DNA of 11,573 nucleotides. It comes from Butyricicoccus sp. (GTDB lineage: Bacteria > Bacillota > Clostridia > Oscillospirales > Butyricicoccaceae). Every line of letters starts with the position of its first letter. The stretch's first letter is position 1. The translations under genes were made by a program, and so were the position numbers. The notes beneath the pieces were generated by a model, which ran no database searches, was not told the origin of the DNA, and was given only the letters and a program-made list of their open reading frames with translations. Below, one piece after another: positions 1-7,036 of the stretch. Location of the stretch: assembly GCA_031293105.1 (NCBI GenBank), contig JAUMSA010000337.1, positions 1-11,573 of the forward strand, given 5' to 3'.

Positions 1-3000
1 GTACTGGCGTTCGCCATGGCGTTCACCATGATGGCGACAGCTGGCGCGGCATACACGGACCAGGCCGACATTCAGGCGACCGAAGCCGTGGAAATGCTCG
101 CAACGCTCGGCGTAATGACCGGCGATCCGGACGGTTCCTTCCGCCCGAACGACACTATTACCCGTGCAGAAGCTTGCCGTATGATCTACTCGATCCGTAC
201 CGGCAGCGACAATGCGGATGCATACGCTGGTATGCAGACCACTTTCACCGACGTACCGTCTGATGCTTGGTACGCTGGCTATGTTAAGCATTGCCAGTCT
301 GTCGGCATTGTATCCGGTAAGTCGGCAACTATTTTCGACCCGAATGCAAATGTAACCGGCGTTGAGCTGGCTCTGATGTGCCTGCGCGTCATGGGCTATG
401 ACCCGGCGAAGGCTGACATCGGTGGCTCCACCTGGTCCACCAAGACCATCGGTTACGCAACCGAAGCTGGTATCCTGGACGATGTCAATACTTCCATCAC
501 GGCTGATTGCCCGCGTCAGTGGGCTGCCCAGCTGATGTACAACATGATTCAGGCTCATACCGTTCGTTGGTCTAACGACTCCGAGACTTACACCGACCTG
601 AATATGGCTGGTACGAAGTACAACGAAACCGTTGGTCTCAAGTATCTGGATCTGTGGATCAACATTGGTACTCTGACCAATATCAATGCAGACAACCTGA
701 CCATCACTATGAACCAGAACGACAACCTGGAGAGCGACAAGCAGCTTAGCTCTGCACCGGGTACGCTGCCTTTCTCCAAGCTGAGCAAGGATTACACCGA
801 TCTGCTGGGTCAGAAGGTTAAGGTTCTGTTCAAGGACGGCAAGACCAATTCGGTTATCGGCGTTTACGCAACCGAAGAGAACACCGTTTACTCCACCGTT
901 ATGAATGCGGTTGAAGAAGACAACGGTAAGATCAAGTTTGACGGCAACTCCTACTCGGTTGATTCTGCAATCGAACTGTATATCAATGGTACATCGGTTG
1001 CTAAAAACAAGACTGCAGCTGACTTTGACAACGACGCTGGCGATAAGGTTCATTCCGCAACCCGTAACATCGAAAACCGCATCTCGGCCGATGAAGTGAA
1101 GTTCATCGACTCGGACGACAACGGCAAGATCGATACCGCTATGCTGACCACGGTTGACGTAGCGAAGGTTACTTATGTGTCTTCTGACGAGATTCTGGCT
1201 GGTGGCACAAGCTACAAGTATGCAGATGAAAACATTGCAGAAGGCATTGCCAAGGATGAGTACGTTGCAATCCGTGAGGATCTGTTCGGCGACTGCAAGT
1301 CGGTTTCCAAGATCGACTACCTGAACAATGTAAGCCTGTCCGGTACCAAGACCAACCCGAATCAGTACCTGATCGATGGCACCTGGTATAAGGAAGGCGT
1401 AAACGCTGAAATGAACAGCGTACAGTCTGGCACGACTGTAAATGCATACGCTGTAAACGGCGTTGTATTCTACGCAAAGCGTGCTTCTGGCGAAAATGCA
1501 ACCCTGTCTGACGTTGCAATCGTGCTGGCAGTCGGCACCGACATCCAGGGCGATAAGGCTAAGATCCTGAAGCTCGACGGCACCACCACCGAAATCGTTG
1601 ACATCGACAACGATCCGGGCACCGGCTATGTTGCCAAGGGCGCTCTGGAAGAAGGCGCTGTATACGAGTACTCGGTTAAGGGCGGCGAATATCGCTTCAA
1701 GAACTTGGATCAGACCAAGGATTACTTTGGCGATTACACGGCACTGAATGACGGCGCTCCGAGCGGCACCGGTGCAAGCAACACCATTTCCGGCCTTACT
1801 GTAGCAGGCGCTGCCGGCGACACCAAGTCGGTTGGCGGCACGGCGGTTGCAGATTCTGCAAAGGTTATCCTGATCGACGATTACGCTGCAAACACCGCTG
1901 ATTACAAGATCATCACCGGTAAGCAGTTCAAGTCGCTGACTGTAGGCACTGCTACCGAGAATGTTTACAGCGACGGCGGCATCGCAGCCTTCACCTCCAA
2001 GGTTGACGGCGTAACCCGCGTTTCCTACGCAGTTGTTGCTGTAAACAACATTGCAGATAGCTTTGTTACCAACGACAACTACGGCTATGTCACCGAGGAT
2101 TCCTACAAGGCTGACGGCGGCTATGTAGTATACACCATCTGGAACGGCTCCGAGTCCCTGAAGGTTCAGGAGAAGGGCAACACGGCTCGCTCCAAGGGCA
2201 AGGTTCTGGGTTACTCCTCCATCACCACCGAAGAGGGTCTGGCTGACGGCGTAGTCGGCACCATCGAGGATGTTGACGACAACTTCGGCCTGGTTGACAA
2301 CGGTATTGTTTACGGTGTAAATGATTCCCAGACCAAGATTTCTCTCGACGGCAAGAACCAGAACGAGATCACTTCGGACACCAAGGTTCTGTACGTAGAC
2401 ACCAAGGATCACATCGGCTACGCAGATGGCGATATCCAGGAAGCTGACGACTTTGGCACTGGCAAGATCGCGAACGTAATGTACCTGCTTGACGGTTCTG
2501 CTGTTGATGCAGATGTATCCCTGCTGATTGTTGACGTGAAGAACAACCTGCATGGTTCCTTTGCTTACAACTTTGGCGCTGGTGCTACTGCGGCTGACAT
2601 CAACCAGGCTCTGACCAAGGGTGATGTTACCATTAACGGCGCTCTGGACGCAATGACCCTGAATGTTCCGGAAAACACCACGCTGACCATTGCTGTTGAC
2701 CAGACGAAGGCGGTTGATGTCAATGTAGCGGATGGCGCTACCGTTTTCGTCAAGAACGATATTGATTTGGCTGATACTACCGTGACTGTCGCTGCTGGCG
2801 GCCAGCTGAAGACCGATGTTGCAACCAATTCTTCCGAAATCCTGGTTGGTCCGAAGAATGCCCGCATTGTAACTGCTTCCAAAACAGAGGTAACGGTTGA
2901 TTTCAAGGGCAGCAACAACTTGGCTGACATGACGATTGCTGGCGATGCCACGATTCCGGCTGGTCAGACCTGGTATTCCATGTTCGGCAAGGAAGCAGAT

Positions 3001-3321
3001 AACGCTACGGGTCTGGCTATGAAGTTGACCAGCGGTAAGCTGACCGTTAATGGCACGTTGAAGCTGATCAGCGGCGCAAATGGCAGCAGCCTGACGGTTT
3101 CTGGCACTGGTGCAGTTGTAGTAGGCTCTAATGGTATGATTGAGGTTGCAAAGGCAGCAGATGTAACTGGCAACAACGCTATTACGGGCACGGATGACAC
3201 CTCCAAATTGATTGTCAAGAGTGGTAACCAGAACGTAGGTACTATCACTGGCATCGCAGGTGTAACTGACCACACTGAAAAAACCTACACTTGGGATGCT
3301 GACACTTCGGCTTGGAAGTAA
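1..3321 (+). CDS. SLH-domain surface protein (S-layer-like), 5' end cut by window
   Basis: Large secreted wall-associated protein, 1106 residues visible. The first visible residues are the hydrophobic core of a signal peptide ending in an Ala-rich cleavage region (near visible residue 17). By comparison with the paralogue at 7740-11150 only about 8-10 codons are missing, so the start lies just outside the window. SLH repeat 1 is at about visible residues 18-65 and has the canonical FRPNDTITRAE motif (TRAE at 54-57). SLH repeat 2 is at about 82-133 (FTDVPSDAWYAGYVKHC, then TGVE in place of TRAE). A degenerate third repeat follows near 139-183. SLH domains bind secondary cell-wall polymer. The remaining 900 residues are Asp/Gly/Thr/Val-rich and beta-strand-like, with a last ~200 residues resembling a repetitive beta-helix or adhesin stalk. 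Codon use is strongly biased (AAG, GAC, CTG, ACC), as in a highly expressed gene. Whether it forms the S-layer lattice or is a minor adhesin cannot be told. Confidence 0.93.
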   Translation, partial: VLAFAMAFTMMATAGAAYTDQADIQATEAVEMLATLGVMTGDPDGSFRPNDTITRAEACRMIYSIRTGSDNADAYAGMQTTFTDVPSDAWYAGYVKHCQSVGIVSGKSATIFDPNANVTGVELALMCLRVMGYDPAKADIGGSTWSTKTIGYATEAGILDDVNTSITADCPRQWAAQLMYNMIQAHTVRWSNDSETYTDLNMAGTKYNETVGLKYLDLWINIGTLTNINADNLTITMNQNDNLESDKQLSSAPGTLPFSKLSKDYTDLLGQKVKVLFKDGKTNSVIGVYATEENTVYSTVMNAVEEDNGKIKFDGNSYSVDSAIELYINGTSVAKNKTAADFDNDAGDKVHSATRNIENRISADEVKFIDSDDNGKIDTAMLTTVDVAKVTYVSSDEILAGGTSYKYADENIAEGIAKDEYVAIREDLFGDCKSVSKIDYLNNVSLSGTKTNPNQYLIDGTWYKEGVNAEMNSVQSGTTVNAYAVNGVVFYAKRASGENATLSDVAIVLAVGTDIQGDKAKILKLDGTTTEIVDIDNDPGTGYVAKGALEEGAVYEYSVKGGEYRFKNLDQTKDYFGDYTALNDGAPSGTGASNTISGLTVAGAAGDTKSVGGTAVADSAKVILIDDYAANTADYKIITGKQFKSLTVGTATENVYSDGGIAAFTSKVDGVTRVSYAVVAVNNIADSFVTNDNYGYVTEDSYKADGGYVVYTIWNGSESLKVQEKGNTARSKGKVLGYSSITTEEGLADGVVGTIEDVDDNFGLVDNGIVYGVNDSQTKISLDGKNQNEITSDTKVLYVDTKDHIGYADGDIQEADDFGTGKIANVMYLLDGSAVDADVSLLIVDVKNNLHGSFAYNFGAGATAADINQALTKGDVTINGALDAMTLNVPENTTLTIAVDQTKAVDVNVADGATVFVKNDIDLADTTVTVAAGGQLKTDVATNSSEILVGPKNARIVTASKTEVTVDFKGSNNLADMTIAGDATIPAGQTWYSMFGKEADNATGLAMKLTSGKLTVNGTLKLISGANGSSLTVSGTGAVVVGSNGMIEVAKAADVTGNNAITGTDDTSKLIVKSGNQNVGTITGIAGVTDHTEKTYTWDADTSAWK
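261..323 (+). repeat. Inverted repeat arm 1 inside SLH gene 1
   Basis: These 63 bases, coding SLH repeat 2, are identical to the reverse complement of 10798-10860 in the other SLH gene. They are the longest perfect block in a longer region (about 1-560 here) in which the two genes stay closely similar before their bodies diverge. Other shorter perfect blocks lie further on, such as the ~38 bases encoding the ALMCLRVMGYDP stretch. The arms face each other, so homologous recombination would invert the DNA between them. Confidence 0.9.
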
Positions 3322-3342
3322 TAGACCCATATTATTAGTTCT

Positions 3343-3370
3343 AAAAACCCCCTCTTTCGAGGGGGTTTTT
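3343..3370. terminator. Bidirectional rho-independent terminator
   Basis: A 12-bp perfect stem, AAAAACCCCCTC / GAGGGGGTTTTT, with loop TTTC. It is followed by T-rich sequence on the plus strand (TTTTTCCTTTTTATTT) and TTTTTAG on the minus strand. It sits 21 nt after the stop of SLH gene 1 and 5 nt beyond the stop of the converging tail-fibre-like gene, so it serves both. Confidence 0.93.
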
Positions 3371-3375
3371 CCTTT

Positions 3376-3999
3376 TTATTTGAAAGCAATGTAACGATAA
3401 GGCGCAGCATCTGCTGAATCGCGATAATCGTCAAAATCAACCGCAAATCCGTTCGAGTAGATGCGTACATCGTCATGCGGCACATTTGGCAAAGCCAAAC
3501 GAATCGGATATACATAATTGCCTTCTGGGTACCGTGCCAGCAATAAAACTGCCTTGGGCTGGAAGCCAAGTTCAATATAGTCGGTATTTTCAGTCTGGCT
3601 TGGCGTGTAAGTGCCAAGATACACTTCACACTTCTGCGCAATAGCCGTAGTCAATACCGTCTGTGCCTCACTGAGTGCAGAATCTGCACTTTCGCGGGCG
3701 GTTTGCTCGGCGGTTAGCCGCTCAGAAACGCTGTTTTCATCAGCCTTGCCGTTAAGTTTTTCGTCCAGTGCCTCGTCAAACATGCTCTCGTGGATGGCTC
3801 CGGCAAAAGTCTCGGTGACAATGCTTTCGACTTTGGTGTCCAATGCTTCGTGCGCTTCGGCCAGGGCGTTGTGCGCCTCGCGGACTTCGTCCGCCGGTGC
3901 TTGAAACCGGCGTTTGAGTTCATCGGCCGTCAAGGTCGGCGTGTCCGGCAGGCTGGTGATCGGCTCGGCAAACGCCGGAATGATGTAGTTCGTATTCAT
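3376..3999 (-). CDS. Phage-tail-fibre-like protein, copy A
   Basis: Encodes 207 residues from the ATG at 3999, chosen because AGGAGG lies 7 nt upstream (4007-4012) and the same start is conserved in copy B; a longer frame adding 13 residues would run through the ribosome site. N-terminal part, residues 1-47: MNTNYIIPAFAEPITSLPDT then a charged helix (ELKRRFQAPADEVREAHNALA), conserved with copy B and resembling N-termini of clostridial prophage tail fibre or appendage proteins. Residues 48-125 are a Glu/Ala-rich helix, possibly coiled coil. The C-terminal part (132-207) begins CEVYLGTYT...LGFQPKAVLLL and ends YIAFK, a pattern known from clostridial phage tip or receptor-binding modules. There is no signal peptide or membrane segment and no phage structural gene nearby. 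The gene is monocistronic, with its own promoter and terminator. Family assignment is by pattern only; function unknown. Confidence 0.82.
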   Translation of the reverse strand: MNTNYIIPAFAEPITSLPDTPTLTADELKRRFQAPADEVREAHNALAEAHEALDTKVESIVTETFAGAIHESMFDEALDEKLNGKADENSVSERLTAEQTARESADSALSEAQTVLTTAIAQKCEVYLGTYTPSQTENTDYIELGFQPKAVLLLARYPEGNYVYPIRLALPNVPHDDVRIYSNGFAVDFDDYRDSADAAPYRYIAFK

Positions 4000-4016
4000 C
4001 GCGTGTCCTCCTTTGT

Positions 4017-4032
4017 CCCGCTGTGTTGCGGG
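4017..4032 (-). promoter_or_regulatory. Leader hairpin before the ribosome site of tail-like gene A
   Basis: CCCGC / GCGGG stem with a 6-nt loop in the 5' untranslated region, 4 nt upstream of AGGAGG. Copy B carries a hairpin at the same place with a shorter stem and different loop, so the structure persists although the sequence changed. It may protect the mRNA 5' end or affect ribosome loading; neither is shown. Confidence 0.5.
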
Positions 4033-4048
4033 TTTCATGATGGCGATG

Positions 4049-4078
4049 ATAATAGCCGCGACGTTTCCGATTTGTCAA
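4049..4078 (-). promoter_or_regulatory. Promoter of tail-like gene A
   Basis: On the minus strand a perfect -35 TTGACA (4073-4078), 18-bp spacer, and -10 TATTAT (4049-4054). Predicted transcript start is near 4042, giving a leader of about 42 nt. The same elements with the same spacing precede copy B. Confidence 0.8.
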
Positions 4079-4090
4079 GCCATAGATGGA

Positions 4091-4115
4091 GGTTCATTTC
4101 CTGGGGAAATGAATC
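4091..4115. promoter_or_regulatory. Palindrome between divergent promoters, possible operator
   Basis: GGTTCATTTCC / GGAAATGAATC with a 3-nt centre (TGG): 9 perfect base pairs plus one G-T and one G-C pair. It lies between the leftward promoter of tail-like gene A (-35 edge at 4078) and the rightward promoter of the vWA operon (-35 at 4153). No T-tract follows, so it is not a terminator. An operator for a dimeric regulator is the simplest reading; the equivalent place in copy B keeps only the left half well. Confidence 0.45.
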
Positions 4116-4152
4116 AACGAACCGATTTCCCAGCATTCGATACGTAGACTTG

Positions 4153-4181
4153 TTGTGTGCGGTATCCAGATACGCTATAAT
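4153..4181 (+). promoter_or_regulatory. Promoter of the vWA-dipeptidase operon
   Basis: A perfect -10 TATAAT (4176-4181) with a 17-bp spacer to a weak -35 TTGTGT (4153-4158). Predicted start is near 4188, so the leader is about 35 nt and contains the ribosome site AAGGGGG (4208-4214), 8 nt before the ATG. Confidence 0.65.
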
Positions 4182-4222
4182 AAACACAGGGTAACGATCA
4201 TCGATTCAAGGGGGAAAAGACT

Positions 4223-5893
4223 ATGAATGAGTCACAAGCTTATTGTACAAACTGTGGAGCACCGCTCAAGCCGGGTGCACATTTCTGCATCCAATGTGGT
4301 GCACCAGTCCCGGATACACCGGTGCCTTCTGAGCCGGCACCAATTGAAGCACCCGCACCGGAATTACCAACCGAACAACTGCCAGCCCAAGAACCGGCAA
4401 CCGAAAAACCAGCCATACGGCATCCTTTCCGCAAATGGGGGATTGTGATCGGATGCATTGCCGTTGTGATCGTAGCCGCAGCTGTGTTCTTATTGCAAGG
4501 CCGCTCGGACAACGATCCTTCAAATGCCGCGGCCAGTGCCCCCAATACGTCTGCAAATGAAGCCGAATCGACCCAATCAAGCCAATCCCCCGCACAGACT
4601 CCAGTCGATACACTCTCCTTGCAGGTCACGCAGGTGGATACCCATGAGTATCCGGAAGTGCGGCTTTATTTCCAGCTTGAGGATATGAATGGCAACTTGG
4701 TTTCCTCTGCCAGCAATCCGGTTTTGGCGATCACCGAACAAGATGGCAAGACCCAGGAAGTTGTTCCGCAGACGCTGCAGTCTACCCAGAAAAATATCTG
4801 TTTCATTATGGACATCAGCGGCAGCATGTCCGATCAGGATAAATACATATATGGCCGGGATGCGATCTTGCAGCTTTTGGATGAAATGAGTGGACAGACC
4901 AATTACCAGGCAGCCTTGCTGTCCTTCAATGATACGCAGAACACCTTGGAGGATTTCACTTCCGACTATACCGGCCTGCGAACCGAACTGCAAAGCGTTT
5001 CGCCCGCAGGCAATACGGCGTTTTGGGATTCGCTGGAATATGCATTGCTGCGTACCAACGGACAGGATGGGCAGAAATGCATTGTTGCAGCAACCGACGG
5101 CATGGACAATGCAAGCCAGACCACCCGCGAAAACGTAATTTCACTGTCCCAGGAATTGCAGATCCCGATCTATATCATCACATTCGACAGCAGTTTGTCG
5201 GCTGATCTATCCGGTGCTGCCGAGGCCACTGGCGGGGAATGCTTTACGGTTGCCGACCTGCAGAACCTGAGTGATATTTATAATACGATTTTGCACCAGC
5301 AAAGCAGTCAGTTTATGGCATCGTTTACGTCCGACGGAAAAACGACCTCTGATGAGCGTCAGCTTGCCCTGCGTTTCACCGCAGATGGCTATGAGGCGAC
5401 TGCGTCGGAAACCTATCACCGGGTGGAGGAGATCTACGCAGAGCAGATTTCCAATGCGATCATTTCGGACGTAACCGCTTCGTCCCACCTGGAAGAATAT
5501 TATCAATCCACCGGTGCGTTGTATCACGTGGCGGAAAATACGGTCGATGGCAGCTATCGCACCGCATGGGTAGAAAACACTTCCGGTGATGGCGTTGGCG
5601 AATGGATCCAGCTTTCCTTTGATCGGACCTATACGATCAATGGGCTGGAAGTCAGCAATGGGTATAAAAAATCGGCAGACCTCTATACCAAGAATAACCG
5701 GCCATGCGAAGTGCGCCTGCATTTCTCCGATGGCAGCTACCAGGATTATACCTTGGATGATGTTTTCGAGGGTGCGCAGCGCCTGACCTTCCCGGAACCA
5801 GTCACTACCAATTCCATTCGAATCGAAATCCGATCGGTCTATCTGGGCACAAAATACCAGGATACCTGCATCACCGAATTGCAGGTCTTCTAA
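4223..5893 (+). CDS. Membrane-anchored zinc-ribbon / vWA / discoidin-like surface protein
   Basis: Encodes 556 residues. Residues 7-28 are a zinc ribbon with two CxxC pairs (C8, C11, C22, C25). A Pro/Glu-rich linker (29-65) precedes one membrane helix (about 72-92) flanked by RHPFRKW, which puts the zinc ribbon in the cytoplasm and the rest outside. A Ser/Asn/Ala linker leads to a von Willebrand A domain at about 190-355, with an intact metal-ion-dependent adhesion site: DISGS (D197, S199, S201), T265 and TDG (D292). The C-terminal part (about 415-556) has NTVDGSYRTAWVE, GEWIQLSFD and ending ITELQVF, the pattern of a discoidin (F5/8C)-like or NADase-type glycan-binding domain, a usual partner of zinc ribbons in clostridia. 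Likely role: binding a glycan or protein ligand at the surface. Its stop is 15 nt before the next start, so the two are co-transcribed. Confidence 0.9.
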   Translation: MNESQAYCTNCGAPLKPGAHFCIQCGAPVPDTPVPSEPAPIEAPAPELPTEQLPAQEPATEKPAIRHPFRKWGIVIGCIAVVIVAAAVFLLQGRSDNDPSNAAASAPNTSANEAESTQSSQSPAQTPVDTLSLQVTQVDTHEYPEVRLYFQLEDMNGNLVSSASNPVLAITEQDGKTQEVVPQTLQSTQKNICFIMDISGSMSDQDKYIYGRDAILQLLDEMSGQTNYQAALLSFNDTQNTLEDFTSDYTGLRTELQSVSPAGNTAFWDSLEYALLRTNGQDGQKCIVAATDGMDNASQTTRENVISLSQELQIPIYIITFDSSLSADLSGAAEATGGECFTVADLQNLSDIYNTILHQQSSQFMASFTSDGKTTSDERQLALRFTADGYEATASETYHRVEEIYAEQISNAIISDVTASSHLEEYYQSTGALYHVAENTVDGSYRTAWVENTSGDGVGEWIQLSFDRTYTINGLEVSNGYKKSADLYTKNNRPCEVRLHFSDGSYQDYTLDDVFEGAQRLTFPEPVTTNSIRIEIRSVYLGTKYQDTCITELQVF

Positions 5894-5908
5894 AAGGATG
5901 AGCCAAGT

Positions 5909-6643
5909 ATGAAAAAAAGACAATGGGTCGCCGCGCTCCTGCTGCTGACCATGCTGGCCGGCTGCAAAAGTCCGGCTGCGGAGTCGGACTCTGCGGTGGA
6001 AAGCAGCGCGTCCATCGAAAAGCAGGCAGCCGCATCCAGCGCATCGGATGCACCAGCAGCCGAACCTGAGGAGACCCCGATCCTGGCGCCACCGCAGGAC
6101 CCACAGACATTTGTGCGGGTGCGCGACTATATCCCGGATATTACGGTCGATCTGCGGTATGCGACAGCGGATAATTTCACCGGCATGGTGATTTATGCCT
6201 ACGACGATGCCTGGCTGCGGTACGCAACGGTCAGAAAACTGGCAAAGGCGCAGGAACAGCTGAAAGCACAAGGTTACCGGCTGTGCATTTGGGATGCATT
6301 CCGTTCCGCCCATGCCCAACAAACCTTGTGGGAAGCCTATCCGGACGGCAACTATGTCGCCAATCCGGCCAATGGCTATTCTGGACATACCCGCGGGGAC
6401 ACGATCGATGTCACACTGGTCACGCTCGAGGGCGAGGCAGTGGAAATGCCTTCTGGCTTTGACGATTTTTCCGCGTTGGCAGACCGGGATTACAGAGATG
6501 TATCGGCGACGGCAGCCCAACATGCCGCCCTGTTGGAATCGGTGATGGCGTCCTGCGGCTTCACCGGGTATGATAAGGAATGGTGGCATTACAGCGACAC
6601 CAACCGTGCCGACCCCGACCCGGATTTTGAACCGGCAGACTAA
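5909..6643 (+). CDS. Lipoprotein D-Ala-D-Ala dipeptidase, VanX/DdpX type
   Basis: Encodes 244 residues. An N-terminal lipoprotein signal with lipobox LAGC (C19) is followed by a Ser/Ala/Glu-rich tether (20-60). The catalytic domain, about 68-240, has the M15D signatures: DAFR (R132, matching the substrate-stabilising Arg of VanX), SGHTRGDTID with the zinc ligands H160 and D167, and EWWHY with catalytic E224 and zinc ligand H227. The family cleaves D-Ala-D-Ala. VanX is cytoplasmic and strips the target of glycopeptides, whereas a tethered exported enzyme more likely recycles or trims released peptide stems. The spacing and motifs look intact, so it is probably active. AAAGGATG lies about 10 nt before the ATG, just after the stop of the vWA gene. 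No vanH, vanA or vanRS genes are nearby, so glycopeptide resistance is not indicated. No clear terminator follows the gene. Confidence 0.9.
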   Translation: MKKRQWVAALLLLTMLAGCKSPAAESDSAVESSASIEKQAAASSASDAPAAEPEETPILAPPQDPQTFVRVRDYIPDITVDLRYATADNFTGMVIYAYDDAWLRYATVRKLAKAQEQLKAQGYRLCIWDAFRSAHAQQTLWEAYPDGNYVANPANGYSGHTRGDTIDVTLVTLEGEAVEMPSGFDDFSALADRDYRDVSATAAQHAALLESVMASCGFTGYDKEWWHYSDTNRADPDPDFEPAD

Positions 6644-6861
6644 CAGAAGCCCTTTTGCAATCAATAGGAAGTGCTGCACTGCCGGATGCGACTGCTGCTG
6701 GCAAGCGATACCTCAAGTCTGAAAACACCAAGGTCGACGTGAGCGCAAAGGATTACACCTCTTACGGTTATGCAATCGACTGCGTAGACACCAAGGTTGG
6801 TGACTTCGTACAGTTCCCGATCGTTGGCGAAAATGTCAAGGCTCAGCATCTAGCGGTGTGA
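6644..6861 (+). pseudogene. Coding remnant with SLH-gene-like codon use
   Basis: An open frame (from about 6655, no ATG, no ribosome site) reads ...GKRYLKSENTKVDVSAKDY then GYAIDCVDTKVGDFVQFPIV and stops at 6859-6861. Codon choice (AAG, GAC, ACC, GTC) matches the SLH genes rather than the adjacent dipeptidase gene. I find no close match to either SLH protein in this window, so it may come from a third surface protein. With neither start nor natural context it looks like a fragment left by rearrangement. It could alternatively be a very short gene with a TTG start, which I think less likely. Confidence 0.4.
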
Positions 6862-6910
6862 AAGTCTGGCCACGGTATGCATCATAATATCTGTCATTTT
6901 TGCCCTGTGG

Positions 6911-6965
6911 CAAGCCATAGATAGCGGTTCATTTCTCTCGGAAGTTGCCCTTCGGCTATGGCTTG
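6911..6965. repeat. Inverted repeat CAAGCCATAG / CTATGGCTTG upstream of tail-like gene B
   Basis: Perfect 10-bp arms at 6911-6920 and 6956-6965 around 35 nt. The right arm overlaps the -35 box of the following promoter. The left arm continues as a 25-nt block (6911-6935) that matches 4076-4100 upstream of copy A in the same orientation with 2 mismatches. So one arm corresponds to the copy-A side and the other to the tail-gene promoter, which is what a rearrangement junction would look like. An operator is the alternative. Confidence 0.6.
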
Positions 6966-6992
6966 ACAGACCTAAACAGCCGCGGCTATTAT
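6963..6992 (+). promoter_or_regulatory. Promoter of tail-like gene B
   Basis: -35 TTGACA (6963-6968), 18-bp spacer, -10 TATTAT (6987-6992), identical in hexamers and spacing to the promoter of copy A. Predicted start is near 6999. Confidence 0.8.
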
Positions 6993-7007
6993 CATCGCCA
7001 TCACAAA

Positions 7008-7020
7008 CCCGCATGACGGG
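7008..7020 (+). promoter_or_regulatory. Leader hairpin before the ribosome site of tail-like gene B
   Basis: CCCG / CGGG with loop CATGA, 3 nt before AGGAGG (7024-7029). Positional equivalent of the hairpin at 4017-4032. Confidence 0.45.
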
Positions 7021-7036
7021 AAAAGGAGGACACGCG

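Larger units (their letters stand above)
3859..4085 (-). repeat. Tail-gene inverted repeat, arm A (promoter, leader, first 47 codons)
   Basis: Homologous to 6956-7177 in opposite orientation. It starts at CTATGGCTTGACA (the -35 region), runs through the -10 (CGGCTATTATCATCGCCATC shared), the leader hairpin, AGGAGG, and the first 47 codons, where I count about 18 differences in 141 nt (about 87% identity). Similarity drops sharply upstream of the -35 box and beyond codon 47. Confidence 0.88.

Noticed and set aside
5909..6643. A vancomycin-resistance operon
   Set aside because: Only a VanX-like enzyme is present. It is a lipoprotein, and no vanH, vanA-type ligase or two-component system lies beside it.
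5207..6679. Open frame of 490 codons on the minus strand across the vWA and dipeptidase genes
   Set aside because: It overlaps two genes with intact catalytic and metal-binding motifs, has Cys/Arg-rich low-quality composition and no ribosome site.
6900..6913. TTGCC/GGCAA hairpin as a terminator of the dipeptidase gene
   Set aside because: Stem of only 5 bp, with the T-run before rather than after it on the plus strand.
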